Assembly: GCA_002495485.1 (NCBI GenBank)
Contig: DAFH01000141.1
Span: 6,152 to 15,023, forward strand
Direction of reading: 5' to 3'
Length of the DNA: 8,872 bases
Source: Candidatus Bathyarchaeota archaeon UBA185
Lineage (GTDB): Archaea > Thermoproteota > Bathyarchaeia > 40CM-2-53-6
The position numbers were made by a program, and so were the translations under genes. The notes under the pieces were generated by a model. That model did no database searches. It was not told the origin of the DNA and saw only the letters and a program-made list of their open reading frames with translations. Positions 1 to 5,440 of the stretch are shown piece by piece. Each line of letters opens with the position of its first letter. The first letter of the stretch is position 1.

Positions 1-834
1 GAGCCTCTCTACGATCATCCAATCGTCAAAGAGAACATTGAACGTCTGAAGAAGATTGGGATAGAGTTCGTCGAGCCGGAGATCTTGGAGGGCAAGGCGA
101 AACTCGCATCCACGGACAAGATCGTCCGTGCAGTAATCGCACGCGTCTCTTCGGCCCTTGCGAGAGACCTGGAAGGTCGAAGGGTGCTGGTAACTGGGGG
201 TCCGACGATGGAGCGCATAGACCCAGTACGCGTGATCACTAATCGTAGTTCTGGAAAGATGGGCGCGGCCATCGCCGAGGAGGCCGCCTCCCGAGGCGCC
301 GACACGACACTGATACTGGGACCTTCGAGTCTGACTCCACCATCAAACGTCAAGACGATCAGAATAGAGAACACTGACGAACTCCTAGAGGCTGTCCAGA
401 GACAGCTCAGAGAGTCAAGGCCCGATCTCGTCTTTGCGGCAGGCGCCCCTACAGACTACAAGCCAACAACGGTTTCGGCGAAGAAGATCAAGACGCGTGA
501 GAGGACCCGGATAGATTTGCAGTTGGAGGCCACTCCGAAAATACTCGACGCGATAAGGAAGACGAGCCCTAAGACGTTCATTGTCGCATTCAAGACCGAA
601 CACGACGTGTCTGACGAGGAGCTGGTTGACGAAGCGTACAGAGTACTGCACGAGAAGAGTGCTGATCTGGTCGCGGCAAACGATGTGGGCCGCGAAGGAG
701 TGGGCTTCCAGGCGGACACAAACGAGCTCTTTGTCGTCGACGGCCGAAAGCAGGTGGTGCACATTCCTCTCTCTGACAAGCGAGACGTTGCCCGACAACT
801 CGTCGATATTGCAGTCAAGAAAATGAAAGACTGA
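1..834 (+). CDS. coaBC: Bifunctional CoaBC: end of the CoaC domain plus the CoaB ligase domain (5' partial)
   Basis: This enzyme makes 4'-phosphopantetheine for coenzyme A synthesis. CoaB joins 4'-phosphopantothenate to cysteine using a nucleotide triphosphate, and CoaC decarboxylates the product with FMN. The frame is open from base 1, so the start lies outside the window. The first 45 or so codons match the tail of a CoaC flavoprotein domain (PLYDHPIVKENIERL, then EGKAKLAS). The CoaB domain follows, with VTGGPT near residues 64-69, IDPVR, then NRSSGKMG near 81-88, which includes the conserved Asn and Lys. FAAGAPTDYKP lies near 145-155, the KIK lysines near 162-164, and AANDVGREGVGF near the end. 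FKTE stands where bacterial enzymes have FAAET. A TTG at 85 is the first start-like codon inside the window, but it is an internal Leu. The gene ends in TGA, 16 bases before the nitrilase gene, which suggests co-transcription. The family call is secure. Confidence 0.95.
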   Translation, partial: EPLYDHPIVKENIERLKKIGIEFVEPEILEGKAKLASTDKIVRAVIARVSSALARDLEGRRVLVTGGPTMERIDPVRVITNRSSGKMGAAIAEEAASRGADTTLILGPSSLTPPSNVKTIRIENTDELLEAVQRQLRESRPDLVFAAGAPTDYKPTTVSAKKIKTRERTRIDLQLEATPKILDAIRKTSPKTFIVAFKTEHDVSDEELVDEAYRVLHEKSADLVAANDVGREGVGFQADTNELFVVDGRKQVVHIPLSDKRDVARQLVDIAVKKMKD

Positions 835-850
835 TTTTCGGCCGTTCGAG

Positions 851-1627
851 ATGACTAAGAAGATAGTCACTGCCGCAGCAGTTCAGCTAAAGCCTATCGA
901 AACCTCCGTTGAGAAGACGATCCGACACGGCGTTGCTCTCGCAAGAAGGGCGGCAGAGAGAGACGCCGACATCCTCTGTCTTCCAGAGCACTGGCTACCA
1001 GAAGAAACGATCCCGACCCCAGTGAGCCCCGTACCATCATTGCAGGGCTTGGCTCGAGAGTATGGCGTCGCGATCGTCGGGGGAGCCTTCTATGAAAGGG
1101 TCAAGGGACAGACACGGCTAAGCGTTCCTGTAATCCGAAACGATGGAACGCTCGCGGGACGACAGTTCAAAGTCCATCTCTTCTACTCCGAGAAAAAGCA
1201 CGCGAGATCAGGAAGTAGCTACAACATCTTCGACCTAGGCGGCTACAAGATCGGCGTCCTTGTTTGCTACGACGTGGACTTTCCAGAACCATCACGTATC
1301 TATGCGTTGAGAGGGGCCGAGATGATACTCTGCCCGTCGAGAATAGTCAGACCCGGAATAGTTCCCTGGCAACAGTACGTAACGGTTCGCTGTCTGGAGA
1401 ACCGCATCCCGATAGTGGCACCCAACGTGTACTCGCCACCCTGGTTCACAGGGCATAGCATGATCATTAGCCTCCGAGAAGACCCTCGGACCAAAATCTC
1501 GCATCCGAGAATCTCCACCACGTCGAATGAGGGAGAAGCGATCGTGTTGCAGGAGATCGACCTTGCTCTCCACAATCGTCTTAGAAGGGCGAGATTCGCA
1601 GACCGACGACCGGAGACGTACCGATAG
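851..1627 (+). CDS. Nitrilase-superfamily carbon-nitrogen hydrolase
   Basis: This is a predicted cytosolic amidohydrolase or nitrilase of 258 residues, a normal size for a single-domain member. The Glu-Lys-Cys catalytic triad is visible: E46 in CLPEHW, K107 in FKVHLF and C139 in LVCYDVDFPE. The protein runs from an AAAVQL first strand to a typical ending, DRRPETYR. ATG 851 is chosen because it gives the usual short N-terminus; no clear Shine-Dalgarno sequence precedes it. Substrate cannot be read from sequence, since the family includes omega-amidases, N-carbamoyl hydrolases and many uncharacterised enzymes. It follows coaBC by 16 bases. The TAG stop is followed in the same frame, with no intervening stop, by the HAD hydrolase, so the nitrilase and HAD reading frames are separated by a single TAG. 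A role in pantothenate or CoA metabolism is only a guess from context. Confidence 0.92.
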   Translation: MTKKIVTAAAVQLKPIETSVEKTIRHGVALARRAAERDADILCLPEHWLPEETIPTPVSPVPSLQGLAREYGVAIVGGAFYERVKGQTRLSVPVIRNDGTLAGRQFKVHLFYSEKKHARSGSSYNIFDLGGYKIGVLVCYDVDFPEPSRIYALRGAEMILCPSRIVRPGIVPWQQYVTVRCLENRIPIVAPNVYSPPWFTGHSMIISLREDPRTKISHPRISTTSNEGEAIVLQEIDLALHNRLRRARFADRRPETYR

Positions 1628-1654
1628 AAGGCGCCTCAATTTCCCGCCAGAGAA

Positions 1655-2365
1655 ATCCGCGCAGTCGTATTCGATCTAGACAATACTCTTCTCAGATCAA
1701 CGATCGGAGCGAGACGCGGACTGGCTGTCGCGGCCAAGCTAATAGGCGCCGAGCTGAGAAAGAAGGGACTTCAATACAGTGACCGGAATCTCTTCACGCG
1801 GCTTCAGTGGATCGATCGCGAAATGCATGTGAGAAAATTCCTCTACAACAGAGACATCTGGTGGAAGACCCTACTGGCCGAGTTGGACGTTAGCACCCGC
1901 GTCCCATTGATCCACCGGGTAACCCTTCGCTATTGGAACACATACGCCCAGAACAGCCCACCTTTCCGCGATGCGGAGTCTACGCTCCGCAGAGTCAAGA
2001 GGATGGGCCTCAAGATCGGTCTCGTCTCTGACAGTGATGGAACGCCGGGGATGAAACGGAAAAGGATCAGAGGCGTCCCGTTCCATAAGCTGTTCGAGGC
2101 TGTGGTGGTTGCGGGAGAAGATACTCCACGTGTCAAACCTGGTCACGAATCCTTCCGTCTGATTGCAGAACGATTGCGTGTCCCGCCGGAATCGTGCATT
2201 TATGTGGCGGATAACCCTCGGACGGACATCGCCGGAGCCCGAGCTGTAGGGATGACGAGTGTAATTGTCAGGCGGCGGGGGAACGATGCGGGTAATCCAA
2301 ACTATCGAATTCCCAGGCTGAGTGCTCTTCCTAAACTCCTGTCGACTATGCCGCGATCGCATTGA
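1655..2365 (+). CDS. HAD-superfamily hydrolase lacking a standard start codon
   Basis: This is a predicted phosphatase-type hydrolase with all four HAD motifs. Motif I is VVFDLDNTLL, with the Asp codons at 1673 and 1679. Motif II is LVSDSDG, Ser at 2027. Motif III is VKPG, Lys at 2135. Motif IV is YVADNPRTDIAGAR, Asp at 2210 and 2225. A helical cap probably occupies the region between motifs I and II. Substrate is unknown. The start is the odd part: from the nitrilase TAG (1625-1627) to motif I there is no ATG, GTG or TTG in frame. The first ATG, at 1823, would delete motif I and cannot give an active enzyme. I place the start at ATC 1655 because family members usually begin two or three residues before the I-R-A-V strand, but this is arbitrary. 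Alternatives are TAG readthrough from the nitrilase, a sequence error, or a decayed gene. It ends in TGA, overlapping the convergent methyltransferase by 20 bases. Confidence 0.8.
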   Translation: MRAVVFDLDNTLLRSTIGARRGLAVAAKLIGAELRKKGLQYSDRNLFTRLQWIDREMHVRKFLYNRDIWWKTLLAELDVSTRVPLIHRVTLRYWNTYAQNSPPFRDAESTLRRVKRMGLKIGLVSDSDGTPGMKRKRIRGVPFHKLFEAVVVAGEDTPRVKPGHESFRLIAERLRVPPESCIYVADNPRTDIAGARAVGMTSVIVRRRGNDAGNPNYRIPRLSALPKLLSTMPRSH

Positions 2366-3197
2366 CACCGCTCGGCTGCTCTTGAAACTCGATACGCGCA
2401 CGGCTAGCTCCTGTTTTCTGTCGGATGATCTCGATCATCTGCTTCTGTTTCTCGTAGCCTACACATTTTCGGCCGAGCATCATAGCTACTTTGAGTGTAG
2501 TCCCGGACCCGAGGAACGGGTCTAGTATAACATCGCCGAGGATCGAGAACATACTGATCAATCTTCTCGGAATCTCCTCCGGAAAGGCCGCGACTCGCCT
2601 CTCTAGGCCATCTACACTCTGTCGGACCCCTTGAACGTCCCAGACTTGCGAGAACCACTCGTCCCGTTCTTTCTTCGTGAACCTGCTCTTGTACCGCTGC
2701 GGATCTTTCGGCTGAAAGGCCCGCGGCGCACCTTTGCGGAAAATGAGAATGTATTCCATGTCCAGCGTCACGTAGGCGTTTGGAGGAAGAAAACCCGAGC
2801 CCAGGAACGCCCCCTTCCCCTTGTAGTGGGGCTTTGTCGTCGGCTTCTTCCACAGCACGTACGGCAGGGTTACGAAGCCCAGTTTCTCAAAGTTCTCGAT
2901 GATCCTTGAATGGTTGGGATAGAGATGGAAGAGCCCGTCTCGAGTCCGCGTTGCATCTCCAATGTTGATGCAGGCGATCCCCCCGGGGGCAAGGACCCGC
3001 TCGACCTCTTTCCAGGTCTGGTTGAGATATTCGTGCATAGCGTCGTAGGTCGAAGCTGAGGCTTCGCTGAAGAACTCGTCCCAGATAGCCACCATCGGGT
3101 AAGGTGGCGAGGTCACGGTGAGGTGGACCGATCCGTCTTGGACCTCATCCATTCGACGGCTATCGCCGATTACTACCCGATAATCGGAGCCCGTCAT
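2346..3197 (-). CDS. Orphan DNA methyltransferase, SPPY type (probably N4-cytosine), beta-class motif order
   Basis: This protein transfers methyl from S-adenosylmethionine to an exocyclic amino group of a DNA base. It is 283 residues long. Catalytic motif IV, TSPPYP, is at about 29-34. Motif X (AAFPEEIPRRLI) follows later, and the SAM-binding motif I, DPFLGSGTT, is at about 226-234, with an acidic residue in VGYEK near 249. The order IV to I marks the beta group, and Ser in SPPY is typical of N4-cytosine enzymes, although N6-adenine cannot be excluded. FLGSGFLPPNAYVTLDMEYILIF lies in the middle third, split here only as a landmark. ATG 3197 starts just before the DYRVVIGDSRRM strand; no clear Shine-Dalgarno sequence is seen. 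It lies 33 bases downstream of the PAC2 gene on the same strand, probably in one transcript. No restriction endonuclease or specificity subunit is visible, so it looks solitary. Recognition sequence is unknown. Confidence 0.92.
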   Translation of the reverse strand: MTGSDYRVVIGDSRRMDEVQDGSVHLTVTSPPYPMVAIWDEFFSEASASTYDAMHEYLNQTWKEVERVLAPGGIACINIGDATRTRDGLFHLYPNHSRIIENFEKLGFVTLPYVLWKKPTTKPHYKGKGAFLGSGFLPPNAYVTLDMEYILIFRKGAPRAFQPKDPQRYKSRFTKKERDEWFSQVWDVQGVRQSVDGLERRVAAFPEEIPRRLISMFSILGDVILDPFLGSGTTLKVAMMLGRKCVGYEKQKQMIEIIRQKTGASRARIEFQEQPSGVNAIAA

Positions 3198-3230
3198 AGA
3201 AGGACCGACAAGAGTCTCAGACAGCCTGGC

Positions 3231-3992
3231 TTAGCCCACGTACTTCGATTTGTGAGGATGCTCTTCGGGCGACGCTTTCCCGGTTCCTTTCTTCAACGCC
3301 TCATCGATCTCCTTCGCTTGCTCTTCGAGCTCTTTCATCTCGATCTGCAACCCGAGTTTTCTGACTAGGACCCGGAGAATTATCATGGCAGCTCTCGGGT
3401 CCACCATAAAGCCTGACGTCTCGCCAGAGAGGAATAACCCCTTCAGATTTCTGACCTTCGCAAGTCCCGGAATAAGTCCGTTCATCCACGTCACTGCACC
3501 ACTGTCGATAATCTGAACATCCAGCGACTGCAGTTCTTTGACGAGGTCTCTCTCGCTTGCCGCGCCGTAGACCTTGGGGTTGTCCGAGATTCTGCCAGTT
3601 ATGAACGCGCCCACCGTCACCAGTGTCTCCACGCCCAGTTGTTGAGCGAGGTTAACGACCGCTTCTGATAGTCGGAAGGCGCCTTCCGGGAGTATCGGCT
3701 GAGCATCGCCAGTGTACAGCACCAGGTCGTGGCTCGTCTGATCGCTGTTATGCCAGTAGTAGAACTCGTGTTTCATCAGCTCTGGAGTTCCGTCCTGTTT
3801 GAGGAGAACTCTAGGCGGGAGATAGTCGGAGTAGAGGTAGCCGAGCGGGACCGCCTTGAGAGCTTTGATGAGATGGTCAAGAACGATCTTGGCGACACGG
3901 CCGCTGTCGGGTAGGCCGGCGATGAGGATGGGATCGTGGAGCTTCGGTGTCTCGTTGAGGTGCAGCTCTATCCGTTCTCTCATAGTCAGCAT
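3231..3992 (-). CDS. PAC2-family protein (proteasome-assembly-chaperone-like)
   Basis: PAC2-family proteins are related to eukaryotic proteasome assembly chaperones. Archaeal members such as PbaB act in proteasome or other complex assembly, but the role of this one is unproven. It has 253 residues. The N-terminal signature ILIAGLPDSGRVAKI with HLI is at about 22-42. A central GAFITG and a later WMNGLIPGLAK follow, then the characteristic LFLSGETSGFMVDPRAA segment. The C-terminus is charged and helical (MKELEEQAKEIDEALKK), possibly a short coiled coil, ending in a Lys/His-rich tail. ATG 3992 is used; an ATG three codons in (3983) is an equally possible start, and neither has a good Shine-Dalgarno sequence. 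The methyltransferase gene follows 33 bases downstream. No proteasome subunit gene lies in the window, so context does not confirm a proteasome link. Confidence 0.88.
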   Translation of the reverse strand: MLTMRERIELHLNETPKLHDPILIAGLPDSGRVAKIVLDHLIKALKAVPLGYLYSDYLPPRVLLKQDGTPELMKHEFYYWHNSDQTSHDLVLYTGDAQPILPEGAFRLSEAVVNLAQQLGVETLVTVGAFITGRISDNPKVYGAASERDLVKELQSLDVQIIDSGAVTWMNGLIPGLAKVRNLKGLFLSGETSGFMVDPRAAMIILRVLVRKLGLQIEMKELEEQAKEIDEALKKGTGKASPEEHPHKSKYVG

Positions 3993-4081
3993 CTATACCA
4001 GGATATTCTAACCAAGCGCGGGAGAACACTCACGAATTGATAGGCATTCCTGTGAACAAAGATTCTCCTTACTCTAGAGGA

Positions 4082-4100
4082 TTTTTTCCTACTTTTTTCC
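4082..4100. repeat. Tandem TTTTTTCC repeat, one helical turn apart
   Basis: The 8-mer TTTTTTCC occurs at 4082-4089 and again at 4093-4100, an offset of 11 bases, so both copies face the same side of the helix. They end one base before the BRE/TATA element of the ribbon-helix-helix gene. The position suggests a regulatory site, possibly for autoregulation by that protein (inference); simple T-rich promoter DNA is the alternative. Confidence 0.4.
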
Positions 4101-4115
4101 AGTAATGCTTATATG
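4101..4115 (+). promoter_or_regulatory. Archaeal BRE/TATA promoter of the ribbon-helix-helix gene
   Basis: AGTAAT (BRE-like) is followed by GCTTATATG, a TATA-box-like element. The expected transcription start, about 25 bases downstream, is near 4135-4138. That leaves a short leader carrying the GGTGAT Shine-Dalgarno sequence. The ATG inside this element (4113) would lie upstream of the transcript and so is not the gene start. Confidence 0.6.
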
Positions 4116-4151
4116 AACTGTCGTCGTTGGAACACCTCCCCCCCTTGTATC

Positions 4152-4157
4152 GGTGAT
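4152..4157 (+). promoter_or_regulatory. GGTGAT ribosome binding site fixing a TTG start
   Basis: GGTGAT matches the archaeal 16S anti-Shine-Dalgarno sequence over six bases. It is the 3' part of the full GGAGGTGAT pairing region, so its three-base gap to TTG 4161 equals the usual seven-base gap for GGAGG. This supports TTG 4161 over ATG 4113 and ATG 4173. Confidence 0.55.
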
Positions 4158-4160
4158 TCT

Positions 4161-4397
4161 TTGGCAAAATTCATGCTGTCCCTCCGCGAAGAGAACTTCA
4201 AACTGCTAACGAACGAAGCTCAGGTTCGTGGAATAACGGTCCAAGAACTGATCCGGGCCGTTATCATTCCCGACTGGGTCAAAGGCAACACACTACTCAA
4301 AGCACAAAACAACGGCAACCGCGAGAAGGTCCAACCATACCAGACCGTTAGCGGTCGCGAATCCATCATCCAACCATTGGGCCGACTGCGAAGCTAG
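4161..4397 (+). CDS. Small ribbon-helix-helix (CopG/Arc-like) DNA-binding protein
   Basis: This is a 78-residue protein starting at TTG 4161. The core, from KFMLSLREENFKLL through GITVQELIRAVIIPDWVK, reads as one beta strand followed by two helices, the ribbon-helix-helix pattern of small archaeal regulators that bind DNA as dimers. The polar, Gln/Asn-rich C-terminal half (about residues 45-78) has no recognisable domain. A longer version from ATG 4113 would add 16 residues rich in Cys, Trp and Pro, but that ATG sits inside the TATA element, so I reject it. ATG 4173 is possible but would lose part of the strand and lies 15 bases from the ribosome binding site. The gene stands alone between the divergent PAC2 gene and the downstream sulfur module, and could regulate either or itself. 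Target and function are not known from sequence. Confidence 0.72.
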   Translation: MAKFMLSLREENFKLLTNEAQVRGITVQELIRAVIIPDWVKGNTLLKAQNNGNREKVQPYQTVSGRESIIQPLGRLRS

Positions 4398-4552
4398 ACG
4401 CCTCCAAACGACATCAACCTAGTCCAGCCCCTTTCTTCTTCATCCATCTAGTCAGTCATCTTCATGATCGCCCGACGACGCCCTGAGCTATGCTAACTTC
4501 CTGGAAAGCATCGAATCCAAGCTGACAGCACCGTTTCAGAAGACCGGATTGT

Positions 4553-4573
4553 ATGTATCTCTTTGTGATACAT
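4553..4573. promoter_or_regulatory. Inverted repeat ATGTATC-N7-GATACAT, possible operator
   Basis: Two perfect 7-base arms are separated by TCTTTGT. The site lies 78 bases upstream of the DsrE2-like start. Symmetric sites of this size often bind dimeric regulators, so it may control the sulfur operon (inference). It could also be a chance hairpin. Confidence 0.35.
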
Positions 4574-4637
4574 TCACGTACATCTATGTGCGTTGTGGAC
4601 GCCCCGCCTAAATCCGCCACCTAGTTCTATCTTTCCT

Positions 4638-4641
4638 GAGG
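4638..4641 (+). promoter_or_regulatory. Ribosome binding site GAGG of the DsrE2-like gene
   Basis: GAGG lies nine bases before ATG 4651, which supports that start. Confidence 0.5.
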
Positions 4642-4650
4642 CAAAAAGAG

Positions 4651-5166
4651 ATGCAAACACTAGCGCGGCAAACACCGGAGCTGGAAACTTCTCCACACCT
4701 CGACAAGCGGAACAAGCTCGTCATCGTATGCTCCAAGGGCAGCCTAGACATGGCATATCCCCCGTTGATGCTAGCCACCACAGGCGCGGCTATGGGCATG
4801 GAGGTTCACCTCTACTTCACGTTCTGGGGAATCAACATGCTACGCAAGAAGACCGTCGAGTCACTGAAAATATCGCCTGTCGGGAACCCTGCGATGCCGA
4901 TGCCCAACATTCTGGGAATGATCCCTGGAATGACACGGCTTGCGACCCGGATGATGAGGAAGAGCATGGACAAAATGAAGATGCCGACAATTCAGGAAAT
5001 GATCAAGACCGCCCACGACTCGGGCGTCCACTTCCACGCCTGCTCTCCGTCGATGCAGATGATGAACCTGACAAAAGACGACCTGATCCCCGAAGTGGAC
5101 GACATCATCGGCGCGACAACATACCTCGACCTCGCATCAGAAGACGCGATCACCCTATTCATCTAA
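4651..5166 (+). CDS. DsrE2-like sulfur-carrier protein (DsrE/DsrF/DrsH family)
   Basis: DsrE-family proteins bind or transfer sulfane sulfur on cysteine; the DsrE2 branch often sits beside tusA in sulfur-oxidising archaea and bacteria. It has 171 residues. An early strand and loop, KLVIVCSKGSLDMAYPP, carries C27. A hydrophobic region, MGMEVHLYFTFWGIN, follows at about 48-62. A Met-rich stretch lies at about 82-117, with NILGMIPGM and eleven methionines. The second cysteine, C131, is in HFHACSPSMQMM. C27 and C131 are the only cysteines and are the candidate persulfide sites. The hydrophobic segments may let it touch the membrane, but no clear transmembrane helix or signal peptide is evident. 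The first 19 residues are polar and probably disordered. It ends in TAA, and tusA starts 13 bases later, with its Shine-Dalgarno sequence overlapping this stop, so the two are co-expressed. Confidence 0.87.
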   Translation: MQTLARQTPELETSPHLDKRNKLVIVCSKGSLDMAYPPLMLATTGAAMGMEVHLYFTFWGINMLRKKTVESLKISPVGNPAMPMPNILGMIPGMTRLATRMMRKSMDKMKMPTIQEMIKTAHDSGVHFHACSPSMQMMNLTKDDLIPEVDDIIGATTYLDLASEDAITLFI

Positions 5167-5170
5167 GGAG
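5165..5170 (+). promoter_or_regulatory. Ribosome binding site AAGGAG of tusA
   Basis: AAGGAG overlaps the TAA of the upstream gene and lies nine bases before ATG 5180. It is among the clearest Shine-Dalgarno sequences in the window and suggests translational coupling. Confidence 0.7.
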
Positions 5171-5179
5171 ACAACAGCC

Positions 5180-5440
5180 ATGCAAGTACCAGTCGCCAAA
5201 CCCACAACAGTCGTAGACAGCCGCGGGACAATGTGCCCCGGGCCAATCACTGATCTGTTCAGAGCATTCCGCAATTCGAGCATTGGAGACGTCATAGAAC
5301 TCTGGGCGACAGATCCAGCAGCCAAGCCCGACGTCCAAACATGGGCCAAGAGGAGCGGGAACGAGGTTCTTGCCATCATAGACGAGAACGGGTACACCAA
5401 GATCCAAGTTCGAATCGTGAAGAAAGGAACCGCTAGATAG
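5180..5440 (+). CDS. tusA: TusA-family sulfurtransferase
   Basis: TusA proteins are small sulfur carriers that hold sulfane sulfur as a persulfide on one conserved cysteine and pass it between partners. This one has 86 residues, the usual size. It opens with VVDSRGTMCPGPITDL, where C19 in the C-P-G-P motif is the carrier cysteine at the start of the first helix. GDVIELWATDPAAKPDVQTW and the final TKIQVRIVKK strand complete the alpha/beta fold. C19 is the only cysteine. It lies between the DsrE2-like gene (13 bases upstream) and the flavoprotein, whose likely start overlaps this TAG stop. In sulfur-oxidising archaea such pairs are thought to shuttle sulfur toward an Hdr-like complex or biosynthetic acceptors; no hdr genes are in this window. 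A tRNA-thiolation role is the alternative, but the neighbours favour sulfur energy metabolism or detoxification. Confidence 0.93.
   Translation: MQVPVAKPTTVVDSRGTMCPGPITDLFRAFRNSSIGDVIELWATDPAAKPDVQTWAKRSGNEVLAIIDENGYTKIQVRIVKKGTAR
5425..5428 (+). promoter_or_regulatory. AGGA ribosome binding site before a possible ATA start
   Basis: AGGA (within GAAAGGAA) lies inside the tusA 3' end and ends eight bases before ATA 5437. It suggests that translation of the flavoprotein begins there although the codon is non-standard. Confidence 0.4.

Larger units (their letters stand above)
4398..4650. other. 253-base stretch between the regulator gene and the sulfur module
   Basis: No convincing gene is seen. 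It begins with a pyrimidine-rich tract (CCCCTTTCTTCTTC, near 4427-4440) that could end the regulator transcript. It contains a 47-codon open frame without a start codon (4468-4611) and a 7-base-arm inverted repeat at 4553-4573. It ends with the Shine-Dalgarno sequence of the DsrE2-like gene. I see no clear TATA box. Confidence 0.5.

Noticed and set aside
415..870. 151-codon minus-strand frame over coaBC
   Set aside because: It is antisense to a clear CoaB domain and has no recognisable motifs.
1823..2365. HAD gene starting at ATG 1823
   Set aside because: This start removes motif I with the nucleophilic Asp, although the frame upstream is open and encodes it perfectly.
851..2365. TAG read as pyrrolysine throughout the window
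   Set aside because: Five genes end naturally at TAG with complete family lengths, so general recoding is not supported; only local readthrough at 1625 remains open.
2404..2853. 149-codon minus-strand frame within the methyltransferase gene
   Set aside because: It is an alternative frame of a gene with intact catalytic motifs in the other frame.
4113..4160. Regulator gene starting at ATG 4113
   Set aside because: The ATG lies inside the TATA-like element, and the added residues are not like the family. GGTGAT before TTG 4161 fits better.
4593..5216. 207-codon plus-strand frame covering the DsrE2-like gene
   Set aside because: It overlaps a well-recognised family member in another frame and reads as low-complexity Arg, Asp and His runs. 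It is a shadow of codon bias.
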